Origin: Baylisascaris procyonis
Lineage: Eukaryota; Nematoda; Chromadorea; Rhabditida; Ascarididae
Length of the DNA stretch: 64,000 bases
Assembly: GCA_037389465.1 (NCBI GenBank)
Contig: JAZARR010000153.1
Span: 2,961,001 to 3,025,000, forward strand
Direction of reading: 5' to 3'
Part shown: positions 45,501-54,960 of the stretch, piece after piece
Layout of the letters: every line of letters begins with the position of its first letter
Numbering within the stretch: position 1 is the stretch's first letter
Program-made: the position numbers and the translations under genes
Notes under the pieces: generated by a model
The model's database searches: none
Told to the model about the DNA's origin: nothing
The model's input: the letters and a program-made list of their open reading frames with translations, nothing else

Positions 45501-48500
45501 TGAATCGTTATTGTGCTTCTGTATGACAGATATAAACAATTCAATCTTAAAATCGCATCCTAAATCAAATCGACTTTATTTGCTTTCAAAAAAGTGTGTT
45601 CTCCTTTCACCTATTACTTCTTTCACTTAATCTAAGATAGCATTAACTTGCACCTTTAAAAAATATAAGATTATTATTACCTGTATTCCATCGTTTGAAT
45701 CATTACTGACGATATGATTCCCTTACAACCGCAGCAAGAAATGAAGAATTGTTGTAGCTGTACGAGTGCGTTGTCTTGATGGCGTTCATATTCCTCTATC
45801 CAACTGTCAATTACCGTCTGCAAATTTACCTGTTTTATGAATGATTATGGAAGTTTCCCAACCAGGTGCTATATCTGAGTTTTGCCACCCACCAAAGCAA
45901 CCGCGGAGACATAAAACAGGAAAACGTCCCGTCCGTCTCTCAACGACAGGCAAGTATTGACTTAAAAAAATCGACAGCGAGATGATTTCGCGATCGTTGA
46001 TTTGTTGAAATCAAACGTAAAGAAAACTCACATTAAGATTCTTGCCCGCCTTGACCATACTAAAAAGGCTGCTCTCGTCAGCCGCTTCTTGTGCATTCAA
46101 ACCCGATCGTCTCGCACCTCCACTACGAGCACCCCGTCCACCTACAGCACCTCCACGAGGCCGACCTCGCTTAGCCTGAAATATGCGTATTATATATTTG
46201 ATAGCTAAACTCTCCTACCACTTGAAAAACAAATCTAGATCGCTAGTGCTTTGTTGGTCAGATTACGGCCACTGCCGGAGCTGCATTCAATCGGTCATCG
46301 AGAATAAAAAAGAGGGTGTGCAAGAAATGCTCATAGTCAGCATTGAAGGCTCTATTATAAGCGCTGCGCCGAGAAGAGATACACTCTCCAAAGCGATCGG
46401 TCAAGATCAATTCACACACTACGAATTCGATCATACAGTCCTCCCTAGCTTGCTCTCAGTATTCACATAAAAGAAAAGAAAATGAGATCTATGAAAAAGT
46501 GGAAATGGTTTAAAGATCCAATCCAAAAATCCTCGCTTCTAGGTCACACCCTAAAATTGAGAGTACATGCCAAAGAGACCCGCACGATTTAGAAGTCTTT
46601 TGCGGCATCATATATCAATAGACTTTCCGACTCCATCATGTCATTAACAGACTTTCCGGCGCCACCATGTCATTAAAACAATTCCCGAAGCCACCATTTG
46701 ATATATGACTGAAGTTAATTTTAATTCGCCTTTAGTGCAAGGTAAACCTTTTTCTAAAGCTGAAGGCATATGCTGGTAGGACAATATCAGCACAGATCAT
46801 CCTAGTGTGTGCAATGCATCCAACAAATCTAGCAAGTTGAGCTACAATACCTTCCAAGTTGAAACTACTAAAAAGAAGATATTTATCAATACTCAACAAC
46901 GTGAAGCAACAGAAGTGCAGCCCACCTTAGTGTATACCAGTCGCATTGCCAAATGAGATGGAGCGCATTTATAGACATAAGTACTGCACTATGCACAAGT
47001 CTGGATTAATGACATCTACCCTCGAAGTTTCTAAACGTTTGACGATTTTCACTATCTCCTATCCCCCCTTCACAGAGAGAGAACAATCAAGGTCGCCGTG
47101 AAAATGACAACAGAACGGAACTCATAATTACATGCTTGCCGTCCATAAGCTCAAGCGATCTGACAGGAAGTGATAAAAATTTTATAAAAGGGGGCCAACA
47201 GAAAGCTAATTTACAAACAGGACGCATTTAGCTGCAAAACTGCTCAACACATCAGCAAAGAAGTACTAACCGGCGATGGTGATGCGGCACCATCAGGAGT
47301 AGTGATTACTGCATCATCGACCACCGATCGTCGTTTACGAGCACGTGTCGTTGTCGATGGAGTACGGAAAAGTGAATCAGATGATGTATCGATGTGATAA
47401 TCTGATTGTTGCTCATCATGCTCGCCTCTTAAGCAATAATATTCAATGACTGTACGAAAAGAAAACTTTACATAACAGAAATTTTACCAACAAATTTTGA
47501 AAGAATTGATCAAATCTGCACTATATGGTGTAGTTGGCAATATGCAGTGCTTATATATCTATTGGTCTCGATTCCAGTAGAACGCGTGGAAGAGAGAGGT
47601 ATATCTCAACGACAACAGTGATTACAATTCGAGCACTTCATTGAAAATGATATCTTCCCTTCATTTGTCTGAAACCAGAAAAGGAGCGCGATATCGTACT
47701 TTCCATGTTGTATCATACCATGTCGTACCTTATCAGGTAGAGAAAATTGTCATTATTAGCGTTCCAAGAAAACCACCGATATGCTTTAAGCTATTCTCAT
47801 AACTTTTTTTTTTTGATTTTCGCTCATTAAAGGGGGGTTAATTTCAATGATCTCAATGAAATGTTGAGTCTGTAACTAGAATTTTATGCGAGAAATATTT
47901 ATACAAAAAGAGAAAACCGACGTGGAGACATTTTAAAAATCCGTCTTTCAAATCATCATTTTTTAAGCCACTTTTGATGGCCTATGTCAAAACACATTCT
48001 GCGGAGGCATCTGGTAAAACTCCCCACTACAATACGCGCCATATTTGTGTAAGCCGTTTGATTCAGGCAAAAGATGGCGGATAGACGGTAAAAAAATACA
48101 AGAACCATGTGGGCCAATGGTAAGATTAAACTTAAACGACAACTAATGGTAAAAGATAGAAAACAAGAAGATAGATTTTGATATTCATACGGATGACGAG
48201 ATGTATCAGTTTTTCTTCCTATATGCTAGGTTGCTTCCTCAGAAATCATGTATGGTCACCGAATTAATTTTATTACTAACGTCGTACGGCTACGTATGTA
48301 GTGACCATACAATGTCTACCTATGATAGTGGAATCCATTAAGGTAGTACAGTTATGAGGTAGGTAAAGAATGAGAAGGAATCATGGGTTTACAAAAACAG
48401 ATTACATAATCATTTCGATAGTTAATAATAAAAAAATTCTTACGAGGTGCTGACTGGTGTAGTCAAGAGAAGTGAAGAGCTATCAATTGCAGATGCGGAA

Positions 48501-48586
48501 TTAGGTGATTCGGCATATTGCATTCGAGTAATACCACGTGTTGTCATACGTGTCGTTTGTTGAAATGGAGTACCATTCTCATCCAT
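21564..48586 (-). CDS. scc-3: Cohesin subunit SCC-3 / STAG (stromalin antigen) orthologue, 27 recognised exons
   Basis: SCC-3/STAG is the HEAT-repeat subunit that docks on the kleisin of the nuclear cohesin ring and recruits loading and release factors, for sister-chromatid cohesion and chromosome organisation. The start ATG is at 48584-48586 (read leftward) and the stop TAA at 21564-21566. The exons total about 3.5 kb, or roughly 1,160 residues, a normal length for the family. Residues about 101-122 form a basic AT-hook/RGG segment. The STAG domain spans about residues 140-280, with [15 protein letters not shown] and FRHTST hallmarks. The stromalin conservative domain follows (about 345-450), then HEAT-repeat exons, and the tail ends in an RG repeat. 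Splice phases agree at every junction except exon 24 to 25. A TTTTTGAG just before the ATG could be a trans-splice acceptor. Two retroelements lie antisense in introns 5 and 19. Confidence 0.93.
27557..31699 (+). mobile_element. Full-length-looking non-LTR retrotransposon (LINE) in scc-3 intron 19
   Basis: About 4.1 kb inserted antisense in the intron between scc-3 exons 19 and 20. It consists of a roughly 0.8-kb GC-richer 5' region, one long open frame (28387-31614) for an endonuclease/reverse transcriptase, and a short 3' tail ending in an ACAACAACAG-like sequence instead of poly-A. The 7-bp sequence AGTGGTA occurs at both proposed ends (27550-27556 and 31700-31706) and may be the target duplication; with so short a repeat the ends are provisional. 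A GTAGCACTCAT word recurs near both ends (about 27587 and 31649). Confidence 0.8.
28387..31614 (+). CDS. LINE ORF2-type protein: APE endonuclease, reverse transcriptase, C2H2 zinc finger
   Basis: An uninterrupted frame of 1,075 codons. The AP-type endonuclease (about residues 20-270) shows [22 protein letters not shown] and the terminal SDH triad residues. The reverse transcriptase (about 500-800) shows [68 protein letters not shown] and the catalytic L-Y-A-D-D at about residue 763. The last 25 residues form a CX2C...HX3H zinc finger (CDRCNRTC...HMRVHR). This makes and integrates cDNA copies of the element. The frame opens at 28357 after a stop, and position 28387 is TTG. No ATG occurs before the endonuclease domain, so the true start is not clear. 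Catalytic motifs look intact. Confidence 0.9.
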   Translation: MLNTYPCGRKTKWCKSQPIRLATWNVRTLLDSGDRHERRTAIIARELARYRVDIAALCETRISGRSQFSEEGGGYTFFCIGQPEGAPRQGGVGFAIRNAIVKTLCSTPVAITPRHMSLELPLSHGRKATLLSVYAPTLLASDDSKEEFYAELDNIISKTSYRNKLFILGDFNARVGREFATWSRVLGRHGVGKANSNGTMLLELCAKHELVITNTVFQQANKFKNTWMHPRSKHWHMLDYVITKQRDLRDVKLTRAMRGSTTWSDHVLVRSTVRLTTTPPQRCRRGLNVKKLNVSALKRLDVRTELEQELNARLSERENNDGADDDWNNLKDLVYNATAKVVGFVRKHNKDWFDDQDTEIGALLNKMYTTHLQWINDKSCAAKKHAYNTARKDANAKLRTMKERWWANMAIELQTAADRHDMKAFYDGLKAVYGPRDSGSVPVYSKDGSHLITDREKILERWAEHFRVVLNQASEFDSTVLSEVPQWNVSNDLAYPPSEREVLDAIQSLKAGKAPGADGLPGEIFKYGGRKLIHRLTTLYRHIWEREDVPQEFKDAQIVHIFKRKGDRATCDDHRGISLLSIPGKILARVILNRLALHVSNNNILPESQCGFRAGRSTIDMIFSARQLQEKCREQNKDLFVVFVDLTKAFDSVNRKGLWSLLRKIGCPDKFVNVIRSFHEGMRARVIEAGNMSDAFAVTNGTKQGCVLAPLLFGIFFAMMLSVAFKDCNTGIPIQFRMDGNIFNLKRLEARTKVHTAVIRELLYADDCALMAHSCADLQDIMNRFATAANRFGLKVSLKKTEVMYRECPDRQQPTSHTVTVDGSNLRVVDNFTYLGSTLTSSTYNDTETSRRLAKASAAFGKLYKRLWSRHEVKLSTKVAVYRAVVLTTLLYGSETWTLYRKDIKRLDQFHMRCLRKIANIRWQDKVRNAEVLKRCKITGIEAYIISSQLRWVGHVIRMPDNRIPKQLLYGQLASGERKRGRPLLRYKDGVKATLKACQMELKDDIVHDRQLWRRACREGTARFEGCRVRALEEKRSRRLLGTSGPDQGVRFICDRCNRTCLSRIGLVSHMRVHR
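34429..39605 (-). other. scc-3: scc-3 exons 9-15: stromalin conservative domain and first HEAT block
   Basis: Exons: 9, 39605-39532; 10, 38705-38582; 11, 37997-37819; 12, 37204-37096; 13, 36443-36348; 14, 35738-35639; 15, 34622-34429. The stromalin conservative domain runs from FVHRYR (end of exon 9) through [14 protein letters not shown] and YIGWSLYDK (exon 10) to [12 protein letters not shown] (exon 11). Alignment to human STAG2 from memory needs no gaps here. Tyr349, Trp386, Phe419 and Phe423 fall on human Tyr297, Trp334, Phe367 and Phe371, the conserved essential surface. Human Arg370 is Lys422 here. Exon 12 has the [13 protein letters not shown] motif; exon 14 has [11 protein letters not shown]. 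Confidence 0.9.
41714..41980 (+). repeat. 5' LTR of the Gypsy element
   Basis: 267 bp, starting TGTTGTGG and ending CTACA. It differs from the 3' LTR at about seven positions (roughly 97% identity), so the insertion is fairly young. No AATAAA is obvious. Confidence 0.93.
41982..42000 (+). other. Primer-binding site of the Gypsy element
   Basis: TGGCGATCAGGATTCGAAC is the complement of a tRNA 3' end whose T-arm would read GTTCGAATCC, ending in a CCA-ready base. It starts one base after the 5' LTR. The tRNA identity was not determined. Confidence 0.75.
41997..42080 (+). repeat. Short tandem repeat in the Gypsy leader
   Basis: About three imperfect 27-bp units with the core CAGCAGGGATCGACAGCAG lie between the primer-binding site and the gag start. 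Confidence 0.75.
42098..42547 (+). pseudogene. Gypsy gag, N-terminal part (frameshifted)
   Basis: The frame starts at ATG 42098 and encodes a Gln/Glu/Arg-rich helical region ([21 protein letters not shown]). It continues correctly only to about 42366; beyond that this frame reads non-gag sequence to a stop at 42547. The gag capsid reading resumes in another frame from 42367, consistent with loss of one base in this copy. I see no slippery heptamer that would make it a programmed frameshift. Confidence 0.75.
42367..44370 (+). pseudogene. Gypsy gag-protease-(deleted RT/RNase H)-integrase C-terminus
   Basis: One open frame with the gag capsid end, then two zinc knuckles ([13 protein letters not shown] at about 42940 and [14 protein letters not shown] at about 42997), an aspartic protease with DTGA at about 43195 and LLGIDW further on, and the N-terminal edge of reverse transcriptase ending near 43708. 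It then passes without a stop straight into integrase: [16 protein letters not shown], the AYRST...SPAENFLER region, and the C-terminal domain with VGD..YA.D.RG....W..G.V and RHINQLRSR. The RT catalytic core, RNase H, and the integrase zinc finger and most of its DDE core are absent. The in-frame junction is at about 43706-43715. Confidence 0.88.
44374..44384 (+). other. Polypurine tract of the Gypsy element
   Basis: GAAAGGGGAGG, all purine, ends immediately before the 3' LTR TG. This is the expected plus-strand primer. Confidence 0.8.
44385..44651 (+). repeat. 3' LTR of the Gypsy element
   Basis: 267 bp, the same length as the 5' LTR and about 97% identical. Differences include GGGCG versus GAGCG, CTACG versus CTATG and CTACA versus CAACA at the end. 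It is followed by the second copy of ACTAC. Confidence 0.93.
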
Positions 48587-49887
48587 TCTCAAAAATTATT
48601 TTATAATAAATAAAACTTTCGATGAATTTAATCGAATTTCAATGATGCATTCGAAGAGATATGATTAGAAACGATGGCGAATATTGTTATCAATTGCATC
48701 GATGATCACAGAGTAAACGTCAATAAAAGAATTTGAAAAAATATATCGAAATTGCCGTTGATTACTATCACGGAATGTGAAGCGGCTGAAAGGACGGTAC
48801 GAAAGAGGATCAAGAGGAAAGAAAAAACACAAAAGCTCTTCGCCGCAAACGAATTTCTTCTTATAAGTTAGAAATGGAAACCTCCCCCTGAATCAATATA
48901 GTTTAAAGAAAAACAACCTTTCGCAATGGCAAGAACCTGAACAACCTAAGCTCGAACTAACCCTTCGGAAGAAAGCGTTCCGCTGGGCAAAACCCTCCCG
49001 CTCTCCATCGCCGCCTCAACTCCAGCAACGTCGCACTATTACGGATATCACTGATTAATCTCACTACCTCACCTTTCCAAAAATAAAAAAACTCAAATGT
49101 GTCTCCCGCCCGAATCCATCGAAAGTTATAACTATTCGTCTTATTCGTCCACTAAGTACGCACTCTCCTACGGTACTCCAATCATGACAGCTGCACCGTC
49201 CCTAAATGGCGCGTTTTCCAACCGCATTTCCGTTAGCTAAATGACTTGGAAGGCGGTAGTAATACTCTGCACAGTTCGAATGAACTGCTAAGACCGTATG
49301 CAAGGAGTGAAATTATTGATGACTAAAAGAGTCGTAGTTTTGTCGAATGGACGACTGAGATTTTTTCTCATATTTGCTTTGATTCCTCACTTCCGCTCAC
49401 ATTCCTAGAAGCGATCCAATCCGTCCATTTTAATAAAAAAACATGCATTCATCTATTTATAGTCGAAAGAATTGATAGAAAATAAAGCAATGGATGTTAC
49501 ACTTGAAATATATTTCGGATGTAAATTTTTGAAATTTTTAAAACGTCATCACTCAATGAGTTACCAATTTCTTGTTTTGTTAAGAACTGAATATTCAAAG
49601 TTTTGCAAATGAATGCACGCATCAATAATCGCTTTTCGTTCTTTCTCAGCTCTTTTGTATGGTTGCAAAATGATGAATGCAATTAACATTCAGAGTTGTA
49701 AAAAATATTAAGCTGCAATATTGGCTATGAAATGCTGTCTCTTGCAACGAAAAGATTGCAGCGAGCTTATTTTATGCGGGAAATGCTTGAATGAGCGATT
49801 TTCCCCACGGAGGATTTCAACGTTCGACTGTGACGGCAGTTACGTTATCGTGGTGAGAAGGATCGTGCGGATACGTCGAAGGATGCT
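48587..49887. other. Upstream region of scc-3
   Basis: The presumed promoter region. A less AT-rich stretch lies at about 48950-49210. I found no convincing TATA box, and no upstream exon could be supported. An open frame at 49497-49682 (- strand) has no recognisable features. Confidence 0.4.
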
Positions 49888-50127
49888 TGTAACGACCCGA
49901 TATCCTTGTCGGGCCATCGGTTTCTTGTTGAACACTCTGATAAAACCAAACACTTTTATTAGTCGGAACCGCGGGCGCACCTGCGCCCAAAAGCAGCGCA
50001 CCAATTAAACGACGAGCGAAGAAACAACGAAAAGCTCCGACGAACGAACGGATGTAAACACGCTGAATCAGAGTGGGCAAGAACAGTTCTAATATACCCT
50101 ACTGAAAGTATGAAAGCGACAGTTACA
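49888..50127 (-). repeat. Possible degraded solo LTR
   Basis: A 240-bp segment bounded by a perfect 6-bp inverted repeat (TGTAAC...GTTACA). On the minus strand it contains a TATATTA-like box and then AATAAA, the order expected of an LTR. It is GC-richer than its surroundings. No target duplication is seen and no partner LTR exists in the window, so this remains a guess. Confidence 0.3.
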
Positions 50128-53100
50128 AGAGCATTTCATAATGCACATTGTTCTACAATCACAGTCAAACTGCTCTATGATCATAGTCGAGTTGCTCTAC
50201 AATGATGATCGAGTTGCTCTACGATCAGAATCGTTACAATGCAGGAAAATATATCAATTCAGGGATACATATGTGGTGTATTTTAAAATGAAAACCGTCG
50301 ATACATAGTACGACATTTTGTTTTGAAATTCCACTAAAGCGTAATTAATCATTAAAAAATTCATACAGCGATGTTGAATTGGAAACTTACTTTAAATAAT
50401 TTTAAGGATCGATTAGGTTTATTTATCGAATTTGGTATTTATTTATTTAGTTGTGATGGATAGATGAGCTAATTTTTAGAAAGTTCAAATACCACTTGCA
50501 TTTATCCGTTGCATCGAATAACAATATCCACTTAGAAAGTAGTTTCAGGGGGATTAAGGAGGGGGTGAGAGGTGGTGAGGAATTCACGGTTTTATCTAAT
50601 TTCCGCATGACTTATCTCGATGTCTGGTGGTTTCAACTCTTAAGCATAATAGCTGCACTGGTGAAACTTTCGTGTATGTTCTAAGCGAAAATGGTCTCAT
50701 GTATCTATAGACCAGGACTATACGAGCTCATAATTTGCAGGTCTGGCCTTTAAATCCTTATACTTGAAGACTTTTTTCCTATATTTTAGAGGATATAAGC
50801 AGATGTAGAAAATCTTTCTTTTATATATTTCGTTTATTATCTTATTCCCATTTATTTTTACGTTTTTATTTGTTGAATTATTTCGTATCCATTCAATAAC
50901 AGTGAACTTATGAAAAACTATCTTTATCATTCAAAAATTTGTTCATCAATTTTCTTCAATGCAATTTCTTTTTGAAGAAAAATATATTTTCTCGCCTCGT
51001 GAGGTATGTGAGAGTTTGATGTGTGAGATGATCAGGCGTTCCTATGAACACATGCACGTCAGGTGGAGGTCATGAGAGTATATTGGTCGACGATCACGGG
51101 GACGCCGTTTTCCCTGAGGAATGAGAGGGCGGCACCATCGATTCGCCTATTCTCGCCCTCTACCTACTTAAATCACTAACATGTGATTCTGTGCTCTTCA
51201 ACGAGAGAAAAACTCATCGTTGGTGTCTTATTCCATTTATAGCCTGATGTTTATTTATTTTTATTTCACATACTAATTTTTATTACTTTTAAATAAACAA
51301 AAAAAACTAGGTTTAAAGTAAGTAAAAGGGAATGCTGTTTTACTTTAATTCGGATCGCAAGAAAACTGCATTTTTCGCACTTTTTTTTTACAATATAAGC
51401 AATCTTGCAAGGTTATATATATATATATATATATGCATTTTTGTTAGTCCATATATTTCTTTATATACTCAAAGCCTCAATTGCTAAATCATTGAAGCAA
51501 TAGCGATAAACATTTAAAGAAATTTCAATGGCATTCCAACTGATTAATATTACCAGATTTCGATGGATCAATATAAAAAATAATTTGTGTATGCAAATTT
51601 ATCGTCTGATCTATTCTCTAAACTTCAGAAAATGCGATTTTGATTTAGAATATATGCAATCGTCGTATTTATAGGCTTACACGAGGGTTTTCTCATTGTT
51701 TTCGAATATTTCAGCAGCAAATCAGCACGACAAATTGAAATCAAAGAATGCCAATTTTGCTAGCCTCTTTGACACACCTTTTTGTAATTTTCTTATTTGA
51801 GCCCTTCTTAAATTACAGAAAGCAATATTTTTAATGCTCTCTATTTCTATGCGTTTTTTCGAAATATTCATCACGAAAGTGCATTGCGGCGATGTCATAT
51901 CCATGCATATGGATTTACGGTATCTCTCTGATAATCCCAACTTGAGAATCACTAAAATTAGAGTTATAAAATTTCGTATATACAATGTTTACCATTGGAT
52001 GACCTCAAATATCAAAACGTATTTTGATAGAGCAACTTCAAAACGACCCGCTCTTATTTAATGATGTTAGATAGCTTTTGTGGATTTTCGCGCTATTCTT
52101 GGAGTTATGAAACAACGAAACGGTTTTTTTTTTTTTTTTTTTAAAGAAAACTAGTTAGGAATTTAGGTCGGTTAAATATGTAGGCAGTATTATGCACAAT
52201 TTGTCGTCATTTTTCTGCTTCAAATTTATGAGGTTGATTGATCAGATGAGCAAATTGCAAAAGCATAAATTATTTCCGTTCCTCTAGCACGCTACTTCCT
52301 TTGTTGTCATATTGTAGTGGTTTTAATAAGTGCTATATGTCACCGTATCAAATTTCGTTACAACTTTCATAGCTATATAGGAAATATCAGTTCTTAATAT
52401 TATTCCATACTTGTATAAAAAGTCGAAAATGGAGAACGTTTTTATCCGAGCAGCATTACCTTTACAATCTCAATTCGAGGATTAAAGATGAAGACCAGTA
52501 GTGGTATGGATGTCGCTTCCGGGAGGGATGGTCACTATAAACGAAATAGGAGATCAGATTCGAAAGATTGTGGTCGAGAAAGATGAGCATAGATGAAAGA
52601 TTTGTAACCCAATGCTTAGCTTCTATCGATTTGAGCCAAGAGTTGAACTGAATCCAAGAAAGCCCGCAATTTTCTGGGGAAAATCTAATAAATTCATCGT
52701 ACTATATGAATTCTCGTTCGAACGAAATATGAAGGAAAATAATTGGCTATGCGTGCTGTATGTGAATATCACATGATTATGGATGCGTTAGCGGCTTAGT
52801 TACACAGGACAATTGTGTATATCATTTTACGTGTGAAATATTTCATGAACTATCCAAACAAGTATTGTGTTATTTGCGACATTCGTCAATACTATCATTA
52901 AATCGAATTTATACACCTGCCTGATTTTTGGTAGAATTGAAAGGATTTGAAATTGTTGATGTTTAATTTGAATGTATAGAAGTATTCAATTTGAAGAGAT
53001 CTGTAGGTAATTGTGTTGAATTGTGCCTTCTGTAATTGAACGGTTGATAGATTCTTGCTGCTCAAATATTTTACAAAAATATATACTATAAAAATTAATA

Positions 53101-54848
53101 AATATTTCCATATGCATTAAATTTATCGTATTCCCTGAAGTTTTATCGATTGCTTTTCATCAAGAAAACATCGTTACGCGCAATTGCCATTCTGGATATA
53201 TGTATCCAATTAAACTCTATGCACATTTCCATTTCGGCCAAACCAATAAGTATATCCTTCCGTTCCTCCATCATACCTTTCATATCTATTCTCTTTTATT
53301 CCTATATCGAACTCTCTTCTGCGATTTTCCTCAAATATTTATTCTCTATTAGATGAAATCTTTCGTACTTTAACTATTCAAATTTTCCCGACCATTATAT
53401 TTCATATAAAAAAGTCTCGAATAAATTGAAAAAAAAAAGATTGCTCAAGCAACAAATTGTCTATTGTAAAGAAAAACTACCGGAAGTTTAAAAGTTATTG
53501 GAACTTGAATTTTTTTTCATTATTATCTATCAGAGCATAGACTATCGCTTATGAACCTTAACAGCTGTCACATATCACTTTGTTTTGACTATAGTCTCTG
53601 TCCGCTTTTTGATCGACTCAAAAACTAGTTCGGCTTGCCTGCAACTTTTAATCTATAAAAAAAAGGATTTTCATCAAGAAGGATTTCCGAAGGTGTGCTT
53701 AGATTTTGTGTATGTGAAGATTGACTAACGAGAGCATTTACGAGTTTTGATTGACAACAATATGAAGTTTCTATTTCCTATTTGAATATTTCTCGTGTTT
53801 TAATTAATTCGATTATAGCTGTGCATCAATCAGAAAGAGGGGGCTGGATGATGGGAGGTAAGCGTGATAGAGTTAAAGGGGAAAGGGCCATGAATATCCT
53901 TAGAACTTATGATTGTAGGTTGTAATATACAACTATTGAAAATTATTTTTGAACTTTCTTATTTCTCATAAAGTAGCGATATACTCTCTCCTCTGAACTA
54001 AAATTATCTGCGCAGATATACCACTGTTATCTCCATATTTAACCGAAACTGAGCATCTGAAAATCTGTGCCACGCAGAAATAATTCAATTATATTCTCAT
54101 TTTTAGTATTATATCATTTATTCGATATTTAGTCGTATTGCTAAGAAATTTCTGCGGAATTTGATCTTAGACGTTAGTGTAAAACGGAAGAGAAAGAAGA
54201 TGGATTTGTTGAACTCTGCAAATCTAGCAATCCTTGGTTCGATGATCCTATATTTTTCTCTCACAATTTGCTCATTGCCGAATGCCTTTAACTTTTTCTC
54301 TGGTTTCTCAGACCTTTTTTTGACCTCTTTCGTTTGCAAATGAAGAGGTACCAATTACGTCTCAAATTTTACAGACCAGCGTATAAGTTCAAGTGAAAGA
54401 GACAAAAGAGACCTGAAATTTCGCACGCAAATAATAAAAGCGAATGCTCAGGTAGGTATAGTGGAAAATCAAGTTAGAATAGAAGTGATATCCTTGAAAG
54501 GTTTTAGGTGAGGAAAGAATTGTGTACACTTACAATTCAAATTATAGTTGATATTAACGACGTGTGAATTTGTCACACACTTCAATAAGGTGGCAACTTT
54601 TTCATTTCTTTTGTCAATAGCATAAAATGCACAATGCTAATATACCGCTTTCTTTTCATCGTTCAATAATCCATATTCCTCTCTGTTCAATGTTCGATTC
54701 GATTTTACGAAATATTCCACACGTAAAATGATATACACTAAAATAGTATACATTAGTGTTCTATTTGATTTCTGTTCGATACTGATATGTTATAGGTTTA
54801 TTTTTTGTGTTCATTCAATTCATATCTCTATTTATCGGTAATATCTAA
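50128..54848. other. Intergenic AT-rich DNA between scc-3 and the F-box gene
   Basis: No exon or RNA gene recognised. It contains short GAGTTGCTCTAC-type repeats at about 50165-50225, an AT dinucleotide run at 51414-51434, and a poly-T tract at about 52125-52142. Open frames up to 87 codons (for example 51722-51985, - strand) are compositionally typical of AT-rich non-coding DNA. Confidence 0.5.
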
Positions 54849-54960
54849 TGTTCTCATTGGTCACTAAACAATAAAATCAATTGATCACTAAACAACCAGA
54901 AAAATGTTCTCATTGGTCACTAAACAACCAGAAAAATGTTCTCATTGGTCACTAAACAAT
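54849..54960. repeat. 32-bp minisatellite
   Basis: About three and a half imperfect copies of a 32-bp unit containing TTCTCATTGGTCACTAAACAA and an ACCAGAAAAATG linker. The last two copies are identical over the shared part. Confidence 0.85.

Larger units (their letters stand above)
40211..48586 (-). other. scc-3: scc-3 exons 1-8: N-terminal tail, AT-hook and STAG domain
   Basis: Exons, in transcription order (high coordinate first): 1, 48586-48444; 2, 47427-47271; 3, 46175-46032; 4, 45817-45681; 5, 45322-45208; 6, 41357-41231; 7, 40811-40738; 8, 40288-40211. Exons 1-2 are low-complexity Ser/Thr-rich with an RARKRR cluster. Exon 3 opens with AKRGRPRGG (AT-hook) followed by Gly/Arg repeats, then enters the STAG domain at [11 protein letters not shown]. 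Exons 4-6 carry the WIEEYE..., C-C-G-C-K-G and [20 protein letters not shown] blocks, then [23 protein letters not shown]. Exon 8 is the charged helix with ANERLDVL. The acceptors of exons 2 and 7 end in AAG, not CAG. Confidence 0.9.

Noticed and set aside
49817..50080. 87-codon minus-strand frame with a hydrophobic segment
   Set aside because: No homology or splice context, and it coincides with the LTR-like segment.
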